From the NCBI RefSeq assembly GCF_002155145.1, contig NZ_CP021323.1, positions 1,674,001-1,738,000 on the forward strand: DNA of 64,000 nucleotides, written 5' to 3'. The position numbers and the translations under genes were made by a program. Under the pieces are notes generated by a model. The model had not been told where the DNA came from. It did not search any database and worked only from the letters and a program-made list of their open reading frames with translations. The stretch's first letter is position 1. Every line of letters starts with the position of its first letter. Below are positions 1-7,961 of this stretch, in pieces. This DNA is from Kushneria konosiri. GTDB taxonomy: Bacteria > Pseudomonadota > Gammaproteobacteria > Pseudomonadales > Halomonadaceae.

Positions 1-28
1 CCTCATTTCAGCGAGACCACGAGCGACC

Positions 29-1051
29 ATGGCCGCCAGCAGGAACGTCACCATTGCCGACATCGCCCGCCATGTCGGCATGACCAACATCACGGTTTCG
101 CGCGCGCTCAACCGGCCCGAAATGGTAAGACAAGCCACGCGCGAACGGATCGAGCAGGCCGCCCTTGAACTCGGGTATGTGCCCAACGCCTTTGCCCGTG
201 GCCTCAAGCGCAGCGACAGCCGCCTGATCGGTGTGGTGACGGCAAGCCTTGATAATCCCTTCTACGCCGAGATGATCAAGGCCATTTCGCGTCACGCCAA
301 GCAGCATGATTACGCCATCATGCTCTTTGATACCGACGGCGATGCCCATCTCGAGTCGATGGCCATCGACACGCTCTTGAGCTATCAGGCGGCCGGCATC
401 ATTCTCTCCCCGGTCTCTGATGAACCCGACTACCGTCCCGACTATCTGCCACGGCTACGCGCCAGCGGTATTGCCGTGGTGCAGCTGGATCGCACCCTGC
501 ACGACAGCGGCTTCAGCGCGGTGGTGCTGGATAACCTCTGGGCCGGCGAGCGCGTGGCACGCTATCTGCTGACCCATGCCTTTGCATGTGATCGACGCAC
601 CGGCGACGACCGCCTGCTGGTGGTGGCCGGGCCTGAACATTCGCGTATCACGTGCGAGCGTCTTGAGGGGATTCGAGACGCGCTGGCCGGTCAGGCCGAC
701 GGGGTCGCCATTGATGTGCTGTGGGGTGACTACACTCTGGCGCCGGCCGCCGAGGCGGTGGGGGACTACCTGAAGTGTCATGGCGTGCCGCGCGCGATCT
801 TCGGCCTCAACCAGCTCATTACCCTGGGGGCGCTCAAGGCGCTGCAGCAGGCCGGAATCGCTTGGGATCAGACTCGCGTCATCGGCATCGACCGGCTGCC
901 CTATCTGGATATCTTCGACATCACCGTGCCGTGCGTGGTGCATGATGGCTACCACGCCGGTGCTCAGGCGCTCGAGCAGCTGCTGGCCCAGATGCGTGAC
1001 CCCCAGGCCGCTTCTCGCACGCTCACCGTGCGAGGGGAGCTTTTGACGTAA
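29..1051 (+). CDS. LacI-family transcriptional regulator
   Basis: A 340-residue protein with a LacI-type helix-turn-helix at the N-terminus (residues about 8-30, TIADIARHVGMTNITVSRAL) and hinge region (LGYVPNAFARGLK), followed by a periplasmic-binding-protein-like effector domain (LIGVVTASLDNPFYAEM onward). These repressors bind an operator and release it when a small sugar or sugar acid binds. The length is normal for the family. The ATG at 29 is preceded by only a weak purine stretch, and the gene lies at the window edge, so its neighbour and target are not visible. The N-terminus resembles gluconate-type (GntR) LacI members, but the ligand cannot be assigned. It is followed by a short intrinsic terminator. 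Confidence 0.9.
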   Translation: MAASRNVTIADIARHVGMTNITVSRALNRPEMVRQATRERIEQAALELGYVPNAFARGLKRSDSRLIGVVTASLDNPFYAEMIKAISRHAKQHDYAIMLFDTDGDAHLESMAIDTLLSYQAAGIILSPVSDEPDYRPDYLPRLRASGIAVVQLDRTLHDSGFSAVVLDNLWAGERVARYLLTHAFACDRRTGDDRLLVVAGPEHSRITCERLEGIRDALAGQADGVAIDVLWGDYTLAPAAEAVGDYLKCHGVPRAIFGLNQLITLGALKALQQAGIAWDQTRVIGIDRLPYLDIFDITVPCVVHDGYHAGAQALEQLLAQMRDPQAASRTLTVRGELLT

Positions 1052-1084
1052 GAGGTTGCCCGGAGAGAGTGCCCTGTACCGGCC

Positions 1085-1105
1085 GAGCGCTTGGCGCTTT
1101 TTTTC
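1085..1105 (+). terminator. Intrinsic terminator after the LacI-family gene
   Basis: A 5-bp stem (AGCGC/GCGCT) with a TTG loop is followed directly by seven T residues. It lies 34 bases past the regulator stop and at the end of the convergent membrane-protein gene. Confidence 0.6.
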
Positions 1106-2443
1106 TTACCGGTCATCCGAGCCCTTGTCCTGACCATCCCTGGAGTCTTCGTTGTCATCGCGATCCCTAGCCCAGGCGTCGACGCATTTCTGACGCGTCT
1201 GCTGGCGATAGCCATAGGTCGCGCCGCGCACGGTGGCATCGCTTTCAAGCCCCGAGCCAAGTGCCCCGCCGATGGTCCCCATCGAGGCGGCAAGCCATGC
1301 CAGTGCCAGAAACTGTATCCAGCTGACGTCGTGCTGCAGGGACTGGCTCATGACTTCTGAAGGCACAAAGAGCCACGCGCTGGCAGAAAAGAGCACAAAA
1401 AGCGTGACGTAATAGAACAACACGCCAATGCCCAGTGTCACCACGGTGGTCAGGTTATAGAGCCCGGCATTGGGGAAGGCGTTTTTGTGCCGCCGGGGCT
1501 CCCAGAGGCCGTGATCCACGATGATCCAGCCCGTCATGGCCACCAGTGAGGCCAGCATCAACGCCACGAATCGCCATGGTTCATAGCTGTCGGCCAGCCG
1601 CCACATGGAAGTGAAGATCATGCTGTAGGCCCCGGTGGCAAAGGCCGCCGCGCCGATACGACGAAAGGCCGGGAAGATGGTCCAGGGGCGGTTGGCGCGC
1701 ACCATGCCTCCCAGCAGCTTGATGTGGCCGGTGGTTCTGAGCTTTGAGATAAAACGAACATCAATGCGATGCTCATCATCAACGTTGAGTCGGGCGATGG
1801 GCGCAATCCACTCCGAGAGCCGCCTGCCCACCAGCTCCCGGGCGTTGCGGCGTCGGTGGGTGCTGTCACGGTGATGGCACTGCTGGGCGTTTTCGCGGCC
1901 TTCCTCGGAGCTGCCGAAGTGCAGCTCGCTGACCAGTTGCACCAGCGCTTCCTCGACCCGCCGGGTCATTGGTGACGCGCCCAGCGCCGGTTGTGAGAGC
2001 AGCGCCACCCCACGCGTCTGACTGGCCTCGGCCACCACCAGCTGCTTGCCTCGAAACAGCGGCAGATCGGTAATGCAGACCGCATAGCGCCAGTGGCAGG
2101 AAGCCTTCAACGACTCGGCCTGATCGAGAATATCCTCGCCCTTGTCGTCGGCGCCGACCAGCGGGTCCACTCGAACCTCAATGCGCCACTGCACCTCATT
2201 GGAAATCTGGTTTTCCAGCCGCTCGATCAGCGAGGCCTCGATCTTCTCGATGATCCGCTCGGGCAGTTCCGGCGCTGGTAAAAGGCCCAGCGTCCAGATC
2301 GGACGGCTGTCCCGGGCGTCGCTGGGGTCATGGGTGTGGCTGCGACGGCGCTCCTGATCGATGGGATCGTCCTTGCGATCCTGTTGATCGGTGTCGTGTT
2401 GCCTGGTGTTCATTGAAATGTACGGTTCCCTGTCAGGCATCAT
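1106..2443 (-). CDS. Membrane protein of unknown function with N-terminal soluble domain
   Basis: I do not recognise a named family. The product (about 445 residues from the chosen start) has an acidic, charged N-terminus, then a soluble domain beginning near IWTLGLLPAPELPERIIEKI that contains WRYAVCITDLPL and VVAEASQTRGVALLS. The C-terminal half has about four hydrophobic segments (for example FVALMLASLVAMTGWIIV, VVTLGIGVLFYYVTLFVLF, WIQFLALAWLAASMG) and ends in a charged tail. The ATG at 2443 is chosen because AGGGG lies about 7 bases upstream on the coding strand. The reading frame extends to 2491, and an in-frame ATG at 2413 is another option. Divergent from hemB, with about 130 bases between the starts. 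Confidence 0.75.
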   Translation of the reverse strand: MMPDREPYISMNTRQHDTDQQDRKDDPIDQERRRSHTHDPSDARDSRPIWTLGLLPAPELPERIIEKIEASLIERLENQISNEVQWRIEVRVDPLVGADDKGEDILDQAESLKASCHWRYAVCITDLPLFRGKQLVVAEASQTRGVALLSQPALGASPMTRRVEEALVQLVSELHFGSSEEGRENAQQCHHRDSTHRRRNARELVGRRLSEWIAPIARLNVDDEHRIDVRFISKLRTTGHIKLLGGMVRANRPWTIFPAFRRIGAAAFATGAYSMIFTSMWRLADSYEPWRFVALMLASLVAMTGWIIVDHGLWEPRRHKNAFPNAGLYNLTTVVTLGIGVLFYYVTLFVLFSASAWLFVPSEVMSQSLQHDVSWIQFLALAWLAASMGTIGGALGSGLESDATVRGATYGYRQQTRQKCVDAWARDRDDNEDSRDGQDKGSDDR

Positions 2444-2574
2444 GATGTGCCCCTGAGCATAGCCTCTTGACCGATGTGGCGGGAAATCCATGCGGCGTAT
2501 CGTCCATCCGCCCTGACCCCTGCCGGTGGCAGCGCTATACTCGGGTGATCAAAACCTCATCTCAAGGAGTGTCC

Positions 2575-3549
2575 ATGTCGGCCCAGTTTCCACAGGCCCG
2601 TCTTCGCCGCCTGCGCTCGAGCAATGCCCTTCGCGATATCGTGCGGGAAACCTCGCTCAAGGCAGAGCACCTGGTCTACCCGATCTTTGTCGAGGAAGAC
2701 ACCGACGAGTACACCCCCATTGAAGGCATGCCGGGGCAGTCCCGGATTCCGGAAAGCAGACTGGGAGAGGAAGCCCGCCGCCTGAGCGCGCTGGGGCTGA
2801 GAAGCATCATGCCGTTCGGCATTTCCCATCACAAGGACGAGACCGGCAGCGACGCCCTTAAAGAGAACGGCATGGTGGCGCGCATGGTACGCATCATCAA
2901 GGAAGCCGCTCCGGAGCTGGTGGTCATCCCGGACATCTGCTTTTGCGAGTACACCAGCCACGGTCACTGCGGCATTTTGAAGGGCAACACCGTCGACAAC
3001 GATCTGACCATCAAAAACCTGGGCATTCAGGCCGTGCAGGCCGCGAAGGCCGGCGCCGACATCATCGCGCCGTCGTCTGCGCAGGATGGCCAGGTCGCCG
3101 CGATTCGCGAAGCGCTGAACGAAGCGGGTTTTGAAGACATTCCCATCATGGCGTACTCCACCAAGCTCGCCTCCGCGCTGTACGGCCCTTTCCGCGAAGC
3201 CGCCGGCACCGAGCTGAAAGGCGATCGCAAGACCTACCAGATGGACCCGATGAACCGCCGCGAGGCGCTGCGCGAATCGCTGGCCGATGAAGCCGAAGGC
3301 GCGGATTTTTTGATGGTCAAACCGGCGCTGGCCTATCTCGACATCATGGCCGACATCCGCCGCAACAGCCTGCTGCCGCTGGTGGCGTATCAGGTTAGCG
3401 GCGAGTACGCGATGATCAAGTTCGCCGCCCAACAGGGCGTGATCGACGAATCCGCCGTGGTGCGCGAAACGCTCGGCTCCATGCGGCGTGCCGGCGCGGA
3501 TCTGATCATGACCTACTTCGCCCCGCAGCTGCTGGAAGAGGGATTATAA
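2575..3549 (+). CDS. hemB: Delta-aminolevulinic acid dehydratase (porphobilinogen synthase)
   Basis: Condenses two 5-aminolevulinate molecules to porphobilinogen in the cytoplasm, an early step of heme and siroheme synthesis. The 324-residue product has the Schiff-base lysines in STKLAS (about K197) and MVKPALAY (about K249). It also has a cysteine-rich metal site in [12 protein letters not shown] (C122, C124, C132), which indicates the zinc-dependent subtype. The start at 2575 has a clear AAGGAG Shine-Dalgarno at 2564-2569, so the longer frame from 2467 is unlikely. A TATACT -10-like element lies near 2536. The gene ends in a terminator, and its last 42 codons plus the terminator recur at 4398-4580 (see repeat entries). 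Confidence 0.97.
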   Translation: MSAQFPQARLRRLRSSNALRDIVRETSLKAEHLVYPIFVEEDTDEYTPIEGMPGQSRIPESRLGEEARRLSALGLRSIMPFGISHHKDETGSDALKENGMVARMVRIIKEAAPELVVIPDICFCEYTSHGHCGILKGNTVDNDLTIKNLGIQAVQAAKAGADIIAPSSAQDGQVAAIREALNEAGFEDIPIMAYSTKLASALYGPFREAAGTELKGDRKTYQMDPMNRREALRESLADEAEGADFLMVKPALAYLDIMADIRRNSLLPLVAYQVSGEYAMIKFAAQQGVIDESAVVRETLGSMRRAGADLIMTYFAPQLLEEGL

Positions 3550-3603
3550 GCGCCACTCGCTGAAAGAGTTTGAAATGACAACCGCGCTTCGGCGCGGTTT
3601 TTG
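3421..3603 (+). repeat. Direct repeat copy 1: hemB 3' end plus terminator
   Basis: The last 42 codons of hemB, its short 3' untranslated segment (CACTCGCTGAAAGAGTTTGAAAT) and its terminator form one member of a direct repeat of about 180 bases. The other member lies at 4398-4580. Within the coding part I count 11 base differences, 9 of them synonymous. Together the copies flank the DsbA/FrnE-like gene. Confidence 0.85.
3579..3603 (+). terminator. hemB intrinsic terminator
   Basis: Stem AACCGCGC/GCGCGGTT-type with a TTCG loop, followed by a T tract, 30 bases after the hemB stop. A close copy occurs at 4557-4580. Confidence 0.8.
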
Positions 3604-3661
3604 GTGGCGTTTGTTTCTGATAGCGCCGAGCATTTCCAAGACACTGACGAAGAGATCCATC

Positions 3662-4318
3662 ATGGAAAAAGTGAGAATTGACCTTGTATCCGATGTCGCC
3701 TGCCCGTGGTGCGCGATCGGCTATCGTCGTCTGGTGCAAGCACTGGAAACGCTTGAGGGCGAGATCGACGTTGAGCTCGTCTGGCAACCCTTTGAGCTCA
3801 ACCGGGATATGCCGCCCGAGGGTGAGCCGATTCTGGAACACTTGTGCCGCAAGTACGGCAAGGATGCGGCCACCATGGAGCAGTCACAGAGTGAAATCAT
3901 GGCGGTGGCTGAAGAACTTGGGTTGAATTTTCGTGGCGCCGTCGAACGTCGAGCGAACAATACGTTTGATGCCCATCGTGTGCTGGCGTGGGCCGCAACC
4001 CAGAATCGAGAGACACCCTTGCAGCTGGCACTGTTTGAGGCCTATTTCGGTGAGGCGAAAAACCCTTCAGACCCCGAAGTGCTACGCGAAAAGGCGATTG
4101 CGGTTGGACTTGACGGTGACACCGCTGAGGCCATCGCACGCTCTGATCAGTATGCGGACGAGGTTAGAGCGGCAGAACAGAAATTTATGGATGCAGGCGT
4201 GAGCGCCGTGCCGGGCTTCATCCTTGATGGCCGCTACCTGATTTCCGGCGCTCAGCCCGCCGAAGTGCTGGTCGATGCGCTTCGCCAGGTGGCGGAAGAA
4301 AACGCTAACCGCCAATGA
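3662..4318 (+). CDS. DsbA-family (FrnE-like) thiol oxidoreductase
   Basis: A 218-residue cytoplasmic protein (no signal peptide) of the DsbA/FrnE/2-hydroxychromene-2-carboxylate isomerase superfamily. A CPWC redox motif follows the first beta strand (DLVSDVACPWCAIG). An alpha-helical insert follows (FDAHRVLAWAATQ), and the cis-Pro region is near GVSAVPGFILDGRYLISGAQP. FrnE-like members act as thiol-disulfide oxidoreductases, some linked to oxidative stress, but the substrate here is unknown. The start at 3662 is preceded by AGAGA. The frame extends to 3575 but overlaps the hemB terminator, so the longer form is unlikely. It is inserted between two copies of the hemB 3' end, which suggests that it arrived with a recombining hemB tail. 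Confidence 0.9.
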   Translation: MEKVRIDLVSDVACPWCAIGYRRLVQALETLEGEIDVELVWQPFELNRDMPPEGEPILEHLCRKYGKDAATMEQSQSEIMAVAEELGLNFRGAVERRANNTFDAHRVLAWAATQNRETPLQLALFEAYFGEAKNPSDPEVLREKAIAVGLDGDTAEAIARSDQYADEVRAAEQKFMDAGVSAVPGFILDGRYLISGAQPAEVLVDALRQVAEENANRQ

Positions 4319-4397
4319 TCCAGAAGCACTGGCTCTGCGAGGCCTTGCGATAGACAACAGCGCCACCTGTTGGCTATCCCTTGACATCGAACCCAGG

Positions 4398-4526
4398 TTC
4401 GCCGCCCAACAGGGTGTGATCGACGAATCCGCGGTGGTGCGCGAAACGCTGGGTTCCATGCGTCGCGCCGGGGCGGATCTGATCATGACCTGCTTCGCCC
4501 CGCAGCTGCTGAAAGAGGGGTTGTCA
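4398..4526 (+). pseudogene. hemB': Truncated hemB 3' remnant (repeat copy 2)
   Basis: Encodes in frame the same 42 C-terminal HemB residues as 3424-3546 with two changes (Tyr313 to Cys, Glu321 to Lys). It lacks any HemB N-terminal part. The HemB stop codon TAA reads TCA here, so the frame runs on to 4550. Most base differences from copy 1 are at third positions, so the fragment diverged while still under protein-level selection and is probably the tail of a different hemB allele. The duplication continues through the terminator to about 4580. Confidence 0.85.
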
Positions 4527-4556
4527 GCACCACTCGCTGAAAGAGTTTGAAATAGG

Positions 4557-4580
4557 AACCGCGCCTCGGCGCGGTTTTTT
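4557..4580 (+). terminator. Duplicate hemB-type terminator
   Basis: AACCGCGC-CTC-GGCGCGGTT hairpin with a run of six T. It is a near copy of the terminator at 3579-3603 and now would terminate the DsbA-family gene transcript. Confidence 0.75.
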
Positions 4581-4749
4581 ATGGGCAGGGCGGCGGAAGT
4601 TTCCGGCTTTTTAGAAACTTAACACAGGGTGTCTTCCATATTTCGACAGCGCTGTCATGCATCACTACGCTCAGGATGTCATTGTTTGAAATACCCGAAC
4701 ATCAGGAATTTCGCACGTGGCGTCAATGTTTTACGACCAGGGGTCAAGG

Positions 4750-5496
4750 ATGACGATCAAGACAGGACTAACGGCCATGGCCGCCGTGTTGAGCACTGCT
4801 GCTGCAGCACCGGCAATGGCGGATCAGACACAGCACGACATTCCCCCGCTCAGTGAGTGGTCCTACAATACCCTTTATGAGCAGGGTGGGCTGCATGCCG
4901 ACAACCTTATGGGCGCCGAGGTCTTCAGCAAGGGGGGCGAAGAGGTCGGCAGTGTCGAGAATATCCTGATCAATGACCAGAATCAGATTCAGGCGATCAT
5001 CGCTCAGGTCGGTGGGGTCTGGGATATCGGCGACACTCATATTCTGGTGCCGTGGTCGGAAACCACGCTGACAGAGGATGGCGTCAAGATCCCGGTGAAC
5101 GAAGACAACGCCGATGAATATGGCCTGTTTTCCAAGGATTCGATCACCGCTGATGCGCTCAACAACACCCAGCAGGTGAGTGATAACGTCGAGGCAAAGG
5201 GCGGCGTCTGGAAGGCTTCTGATCTGCTTGATGACTATGTCAGCCTTGCCGATGGCACAGGTTACGGTTACCTGACCGACATCCTGTTTACGACCGATGG
5301 CAACATCCAGTCCATCATTGTAGATGCGTCAGAGAGCGATAACGTGACCGCCGGCACCTATGCCTACCCGTTCTACGGCTATGGTTATGGCTGGTCACCG
5401 GCTGATACGTCCTACGTGCTGAGCTATGACGTGAACGATCTCAAGAACATGACACCCTTTGATGATGATCAGTATGAGGATCAGCTCGACGACTGA
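4750..5496 (+). CDS. Exported PRC-barrel domain protein
   Basis: A 248-residue protein with a Sec signal peptide (about residues 1-25, cleavage likely after APAMA). Two PRC-barrel-like segments follow: NLMGAEVFSKGGEEVGSVENILINDQNQIQAIIAQVGG, and a second near residues 155-200 (LADGTGYGYLTDILFTTDGNIQSIIVDAS). The tail is very acidic (DDDQYEDQLDD). PRC barrels are small beta-barrel modules found in ribosome-maturation factors and envelope proteins, and the exported halophile versions have no defined function. The ATG at 4750 is preferred over 4717 because it begins the signal peptide and AGGGG lies 7 bases upstream. It ends in a strong terminator. Confidence 0.85.
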   Translation: MTIKTGLTAMAAVLSTAAAAPAMADQTQHDIPPLSEWSYNTLYEQGGLHADNLMGAEVFSKGGEEVGSVENILINDQNQIQAIIAQVGGVWDIGDTHILVPWSETTLTEDGVKIPVNEDNADEYGLFSKDSITADALNNTQQVSDNVEAKGGVWKASDLLDDYVSLADGTGYGYLTDILFTTDGNIQSIIVDASESDNVTAGTYAYPFYGYGYGWSPADTSYVLSYDVNDLKNMTPFDDDQYEDQLDD

Positions 5497-5539
5497 GACA
5501 CGACAGGTGCACAGGTAACGCCTGTAACGGCGCGAGTGA

Positions 5540-5572
5540 AACAGAAAACCCACCGTCACGGTGGGTTTTCTG
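5540..5572 (+). terminator. Terminator after PRC-barrel gene
   Basis: Inverted repeat CAGAAAACCCACCG/CGGTGGGTTTTCTG around a TCA loop. The A-rich and T-rich arms make it potentially bidirectional. Confidence 0.8.
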
Positions 5573-5686
5573 CGTTGGAAGCATTGATATCGATTCCGCT
5601 GCCTCCCGAGACACTACGTCCTCAAATCCGGATAATAGCGGGCAATTCGCCTTGTGCGACACCCGTCACCAATCCGGTTCTGCCTC

Positions 5687-7888
5687 ATGGAAATCAAGGT
5701 CAACTATCTCGACAACCTCCGTCAGGAGGCGAAGTTTGATGACTTTACCGTCATCACCGATCAGCCGATTCGCTACAAGGGCGATGGCTCCGCGCCCGGT
5801 CCGTTCGATTACTTTCTGGCTTCCACCGTGCTGTGCGCGGCCTATTTCGTGCGCGTGTACTGTAACGCCCGCGAGATTCCGACCGAGAACATCCGGCTCT
5901 CCCAGAACAACATCGTCGACCCGGACAACCGCTATAACCAGATTTTCCGCATTCAGGTCGAGCTGCCGGATGACATCTCCGAGAAGGACCGTACCGGTAT
6001 CCTGCGCTCGATCGAGCGCTGCTCGGTCAAACGGGTGATCCAGAACAACCCCGAATTCCAGATCGAGGTGGTCGATAACATCGACGAGGATGCCCAGGCG
6101 CTGCTGATGGGCGGCGCGCTCGATAAGGACGGAGGCGAAGGGCAGGGCACCTGGATCGAGGGCAAGGATCTGCCGCTGGAGCAGACCATTGCCAACATGA
6201 CCGGCATTCTCGAGCGTCTGGGCATGAAGATCGAGATCGCCTCGTGGCGCAACATCGTGCCCAACGTCTGGTCGCTGCACATCCGCGATGCGGCGTCCCC
6301 CATGTGCTTCACCAACGGCAAGGGGTCCACCAAGGAAGCCGCGCTATGCTCGGCGCTGGGCGAGTTCATCGAGCGCCTGTCGTGCAACTTCTTCTACAAC
6401 GATCAGTTCTTCGGCCCCGAGATCGCCGGCAGCGATTTCGTGCACTATCCGAATGAGCGCTGGTTCCAGCCGGGCCCGGACGATGCCCTGCCGGAAGGGC
6501 TTTTGGACGATCACTGTCTCGAGATTTTTAACCCGGATGATGAACTGCGCGCCTCGCATCTGATCGACACCAATTCAGGGCGCGCGGATCGCGGCATCGT
6601 CGCGCTGCCGTTCACGCGTCACTCGGACGGCGAGACGGTCTGGTTCCCGTCGAATCTGATCGAGAACCTGTTTCTCAGCAACGGCATGAGCGCGGGCAAT
6701 ACGCTGGCGGAAGCCCAGGTGCAGTGTCTGTCGGAAATCTTCGAGCGGGCAGTGAAACGCCAGATCATCGAGCAGGAGATCGCGCTGCCGGACGTGCCGG
6801 AAGAGGTGATCGCGCGCTACCCCGGCATCAAGGCAGGTATCGACGCGCTCGAAGCCCAGGGCTTTCCGGTGCTGGTGAAGGATGCCTCATTAGGCGGTCG
6901 CTACCCGGTGGCCTGCGTGACGCTGATGAACCCGCGCACCGGCGGCGTGTTCGCCTCCTTCGGCGCGCATCCGAGCCTTCAGGTCGCGATCGAGCGCAGC
7001 CTGACCGAGCTTTTGCAGGGCCGCAGCTTCGAGGGCATGGACGATCTGCCCCAGCCGACTTTCAATTCGCAGGCGGTGGCGGAGCCGAACAACTTTGTCG
7101 AGCACTTCATCGACTCCTCCGGTGTGGTCTCCTGGCGCTTTTTCAGCGCCCGCGCGGACGTCGAGTTCTGCGACTGGGATTTCTCCGGCGCGACGAGCGA
7201 GGAGGCCGAGCAACTGTTCGCCATTCTGGCCGAAGATGGACACGAGGCGTATGTGACCCACCACGAGGATCTGGGCGCGCCGGTATGCCGCATTCTGGTG
7301 CCGGGCTACTCCGAGGTGTACCCGGTGGATGACCTAGTGTGGGACAACACCAACATGGCGCTCAACTACCGCGAGGACATCCTGAATCTGCACGCGCTGG
7401 AGGACGATCAGCTCGCCGGTCTTCTCGAGCGGCTGGAGGAGAGCGAACTCGACGAGCAGATGAAGATCGTCACGCTGATCGGTGTCGAGTTTGACGACAA
7501 CACCGTCTGGTCGGAGCTGACGATTGCCGAGCTGAAGCTGCTGATCAGCCTCGCACTCGGCCAGTACGAGGACGCCCTCGATCGCACGCAGATGTTTTTG
7601 CAGTTCAACGACAACACCCGCGACCGCGGCCTGTTCTATCAGGCACTTACCGCGGTGCTCGAGATTGCGCTGGATGACGAACTCGAGTTCGAGGACTACT
7701 ACAGGAACCTCTCGCGCATGTTCGGCGAGGAGAAGATTCTTGCCGCGGTGGGCTCGGTCAACGGTGACGTACGCTTTTACGGGCTCACCGAGACCAATAT
7801 GACTCTCGAGGGCATTGATCGGCATCAGCGGCTGATTACCAGCTATCAGAAGCTGCACGCCTGGCGGGCGGCGAAGGCCAAAGGCTAG
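5687..7888 (+). CDS. ycaO: OsmC-YcaO fusion protein
   Basis: A 733-residue protein. Residues about 1-150 are an OsmC-like domain (FDDFTVITDQPIRYKGDGSAPGPFDYFLASTVLCAAYF). A YcaO domain follows (PNVWSLHIRDAASPMCFTNGKGSTKEAALCSALGEFIERLS), and the C-terminal part matches the helical extension of E. coli YcaO. YcaO proteins use ATP to activate peptide backbone amides. The E. coli protein is linked to beta-methylthiolation of ribosomal protein S12, and no peptide substrate gene is adjacent here. The OsmC fusion is common in this bacterial group. The start at 5687 is chosen at MEIKVNYLDNLR, the conserved beginning. The frame opens at 5654 and no strong Shine-Dalgarno decides between them. Monocistronic, with terminators on both sides. 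Confidence 0.93.
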   Translation: MEIKVNYLDNLRQEAKFDDFTVITDQPIRYKGDGSAPGPFDYFLASTVLCAAYFVRVYCNAREIPTENIRLSQNNIVDPDNRYNQIFRIQVELPDDISEKDRTGILRSIERCSVKRVIQNNPEFQIEVVDNIDEDAQALLMGGALDKDGGEGQGTWIEGKDLPLEQTIANMTGILERLGMKIEIASWRNIVPNVWSLHIRDAASPMCFTNGKGSTKEAALCSALGEFIERLSCNFFYNDQFFGPEIAGSDFVHYPNERWFQPGPDDALPEGLLDDHCLEIFNPDDELRASHLIDTNSGRADRGIVALPFTRHSDGETVWFPSNLIENLFLSNGMSAGNTLAEAQVQCLSEIFERAVKRQIIEQEIALPDVPEEVIARYPGIKAGIDALEAQGFPVLVKDASLGGRYPVACVTLMNPRTGGVFASFGAHPSLQVAIERSLTELLQGRSFEGMDDLPQPTFNSQAVAEPNNFVEHFIDSSGVVSWRFFSARADVEFCDWDFSGATSEEAEQLFAILAEDGHEAYVTHHEDLGAPVCRILVPGYSEVYPVDDLVWDNTNMALNYREDILNLHALEDDQLAGLLERLEESELDEQMKIVTLIGVEFDDNTVWSELTIAELKLLISLALGQYEDALDRTQMFLQFNDNTRDRGLFYQALTAVLEIALDDELEFEDYYRNLSRMFGEEKILAAVGSVNGDVRFYGLTETNMTLEGIDRHQRLITSYQKLHAWRAAKAKG

Positions 7889-7902
7889 GTAATACGTTGT
7901 GC

Positions 7903-7940
7903 ACAGCGCCCACTTTCGAGTGGGCGTTGTTGTGCTGGAC
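7903..7940 (+). terminator. Terminator between convergent ycaO and amidase genes
   Basis: Stem GCGCCCACT/AGTGGGCG with a TTCG loop, followed by TTGTTGT, 15 bases after the ycaO stop. Confidence 0.7.
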
Positions 7941-7961
7941 AGTGTTTCGGGGCTGCTTGAG

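Larger units (their letters stand above)
4398..4580 (+). repeat. Direct repeat copy 2: hemB 3' end plus terminator
   Basis: Second member of the direct repeat starting at 3421. The similarity begins abruptly at TTCGCCGCCCAACAGGG (4398) and ends just after the terminator T tract. The DsbA/FrnE-like gene is the only gene between the copies. Confidence 0.85.

Noticed and set aside
4275-4550. Possible 91-residue gene containing HemB-like residues
   Set aside because: The frame begins inside the DsbA-family gene, and its HemB part is only the duplicated tail. No start signal was found.
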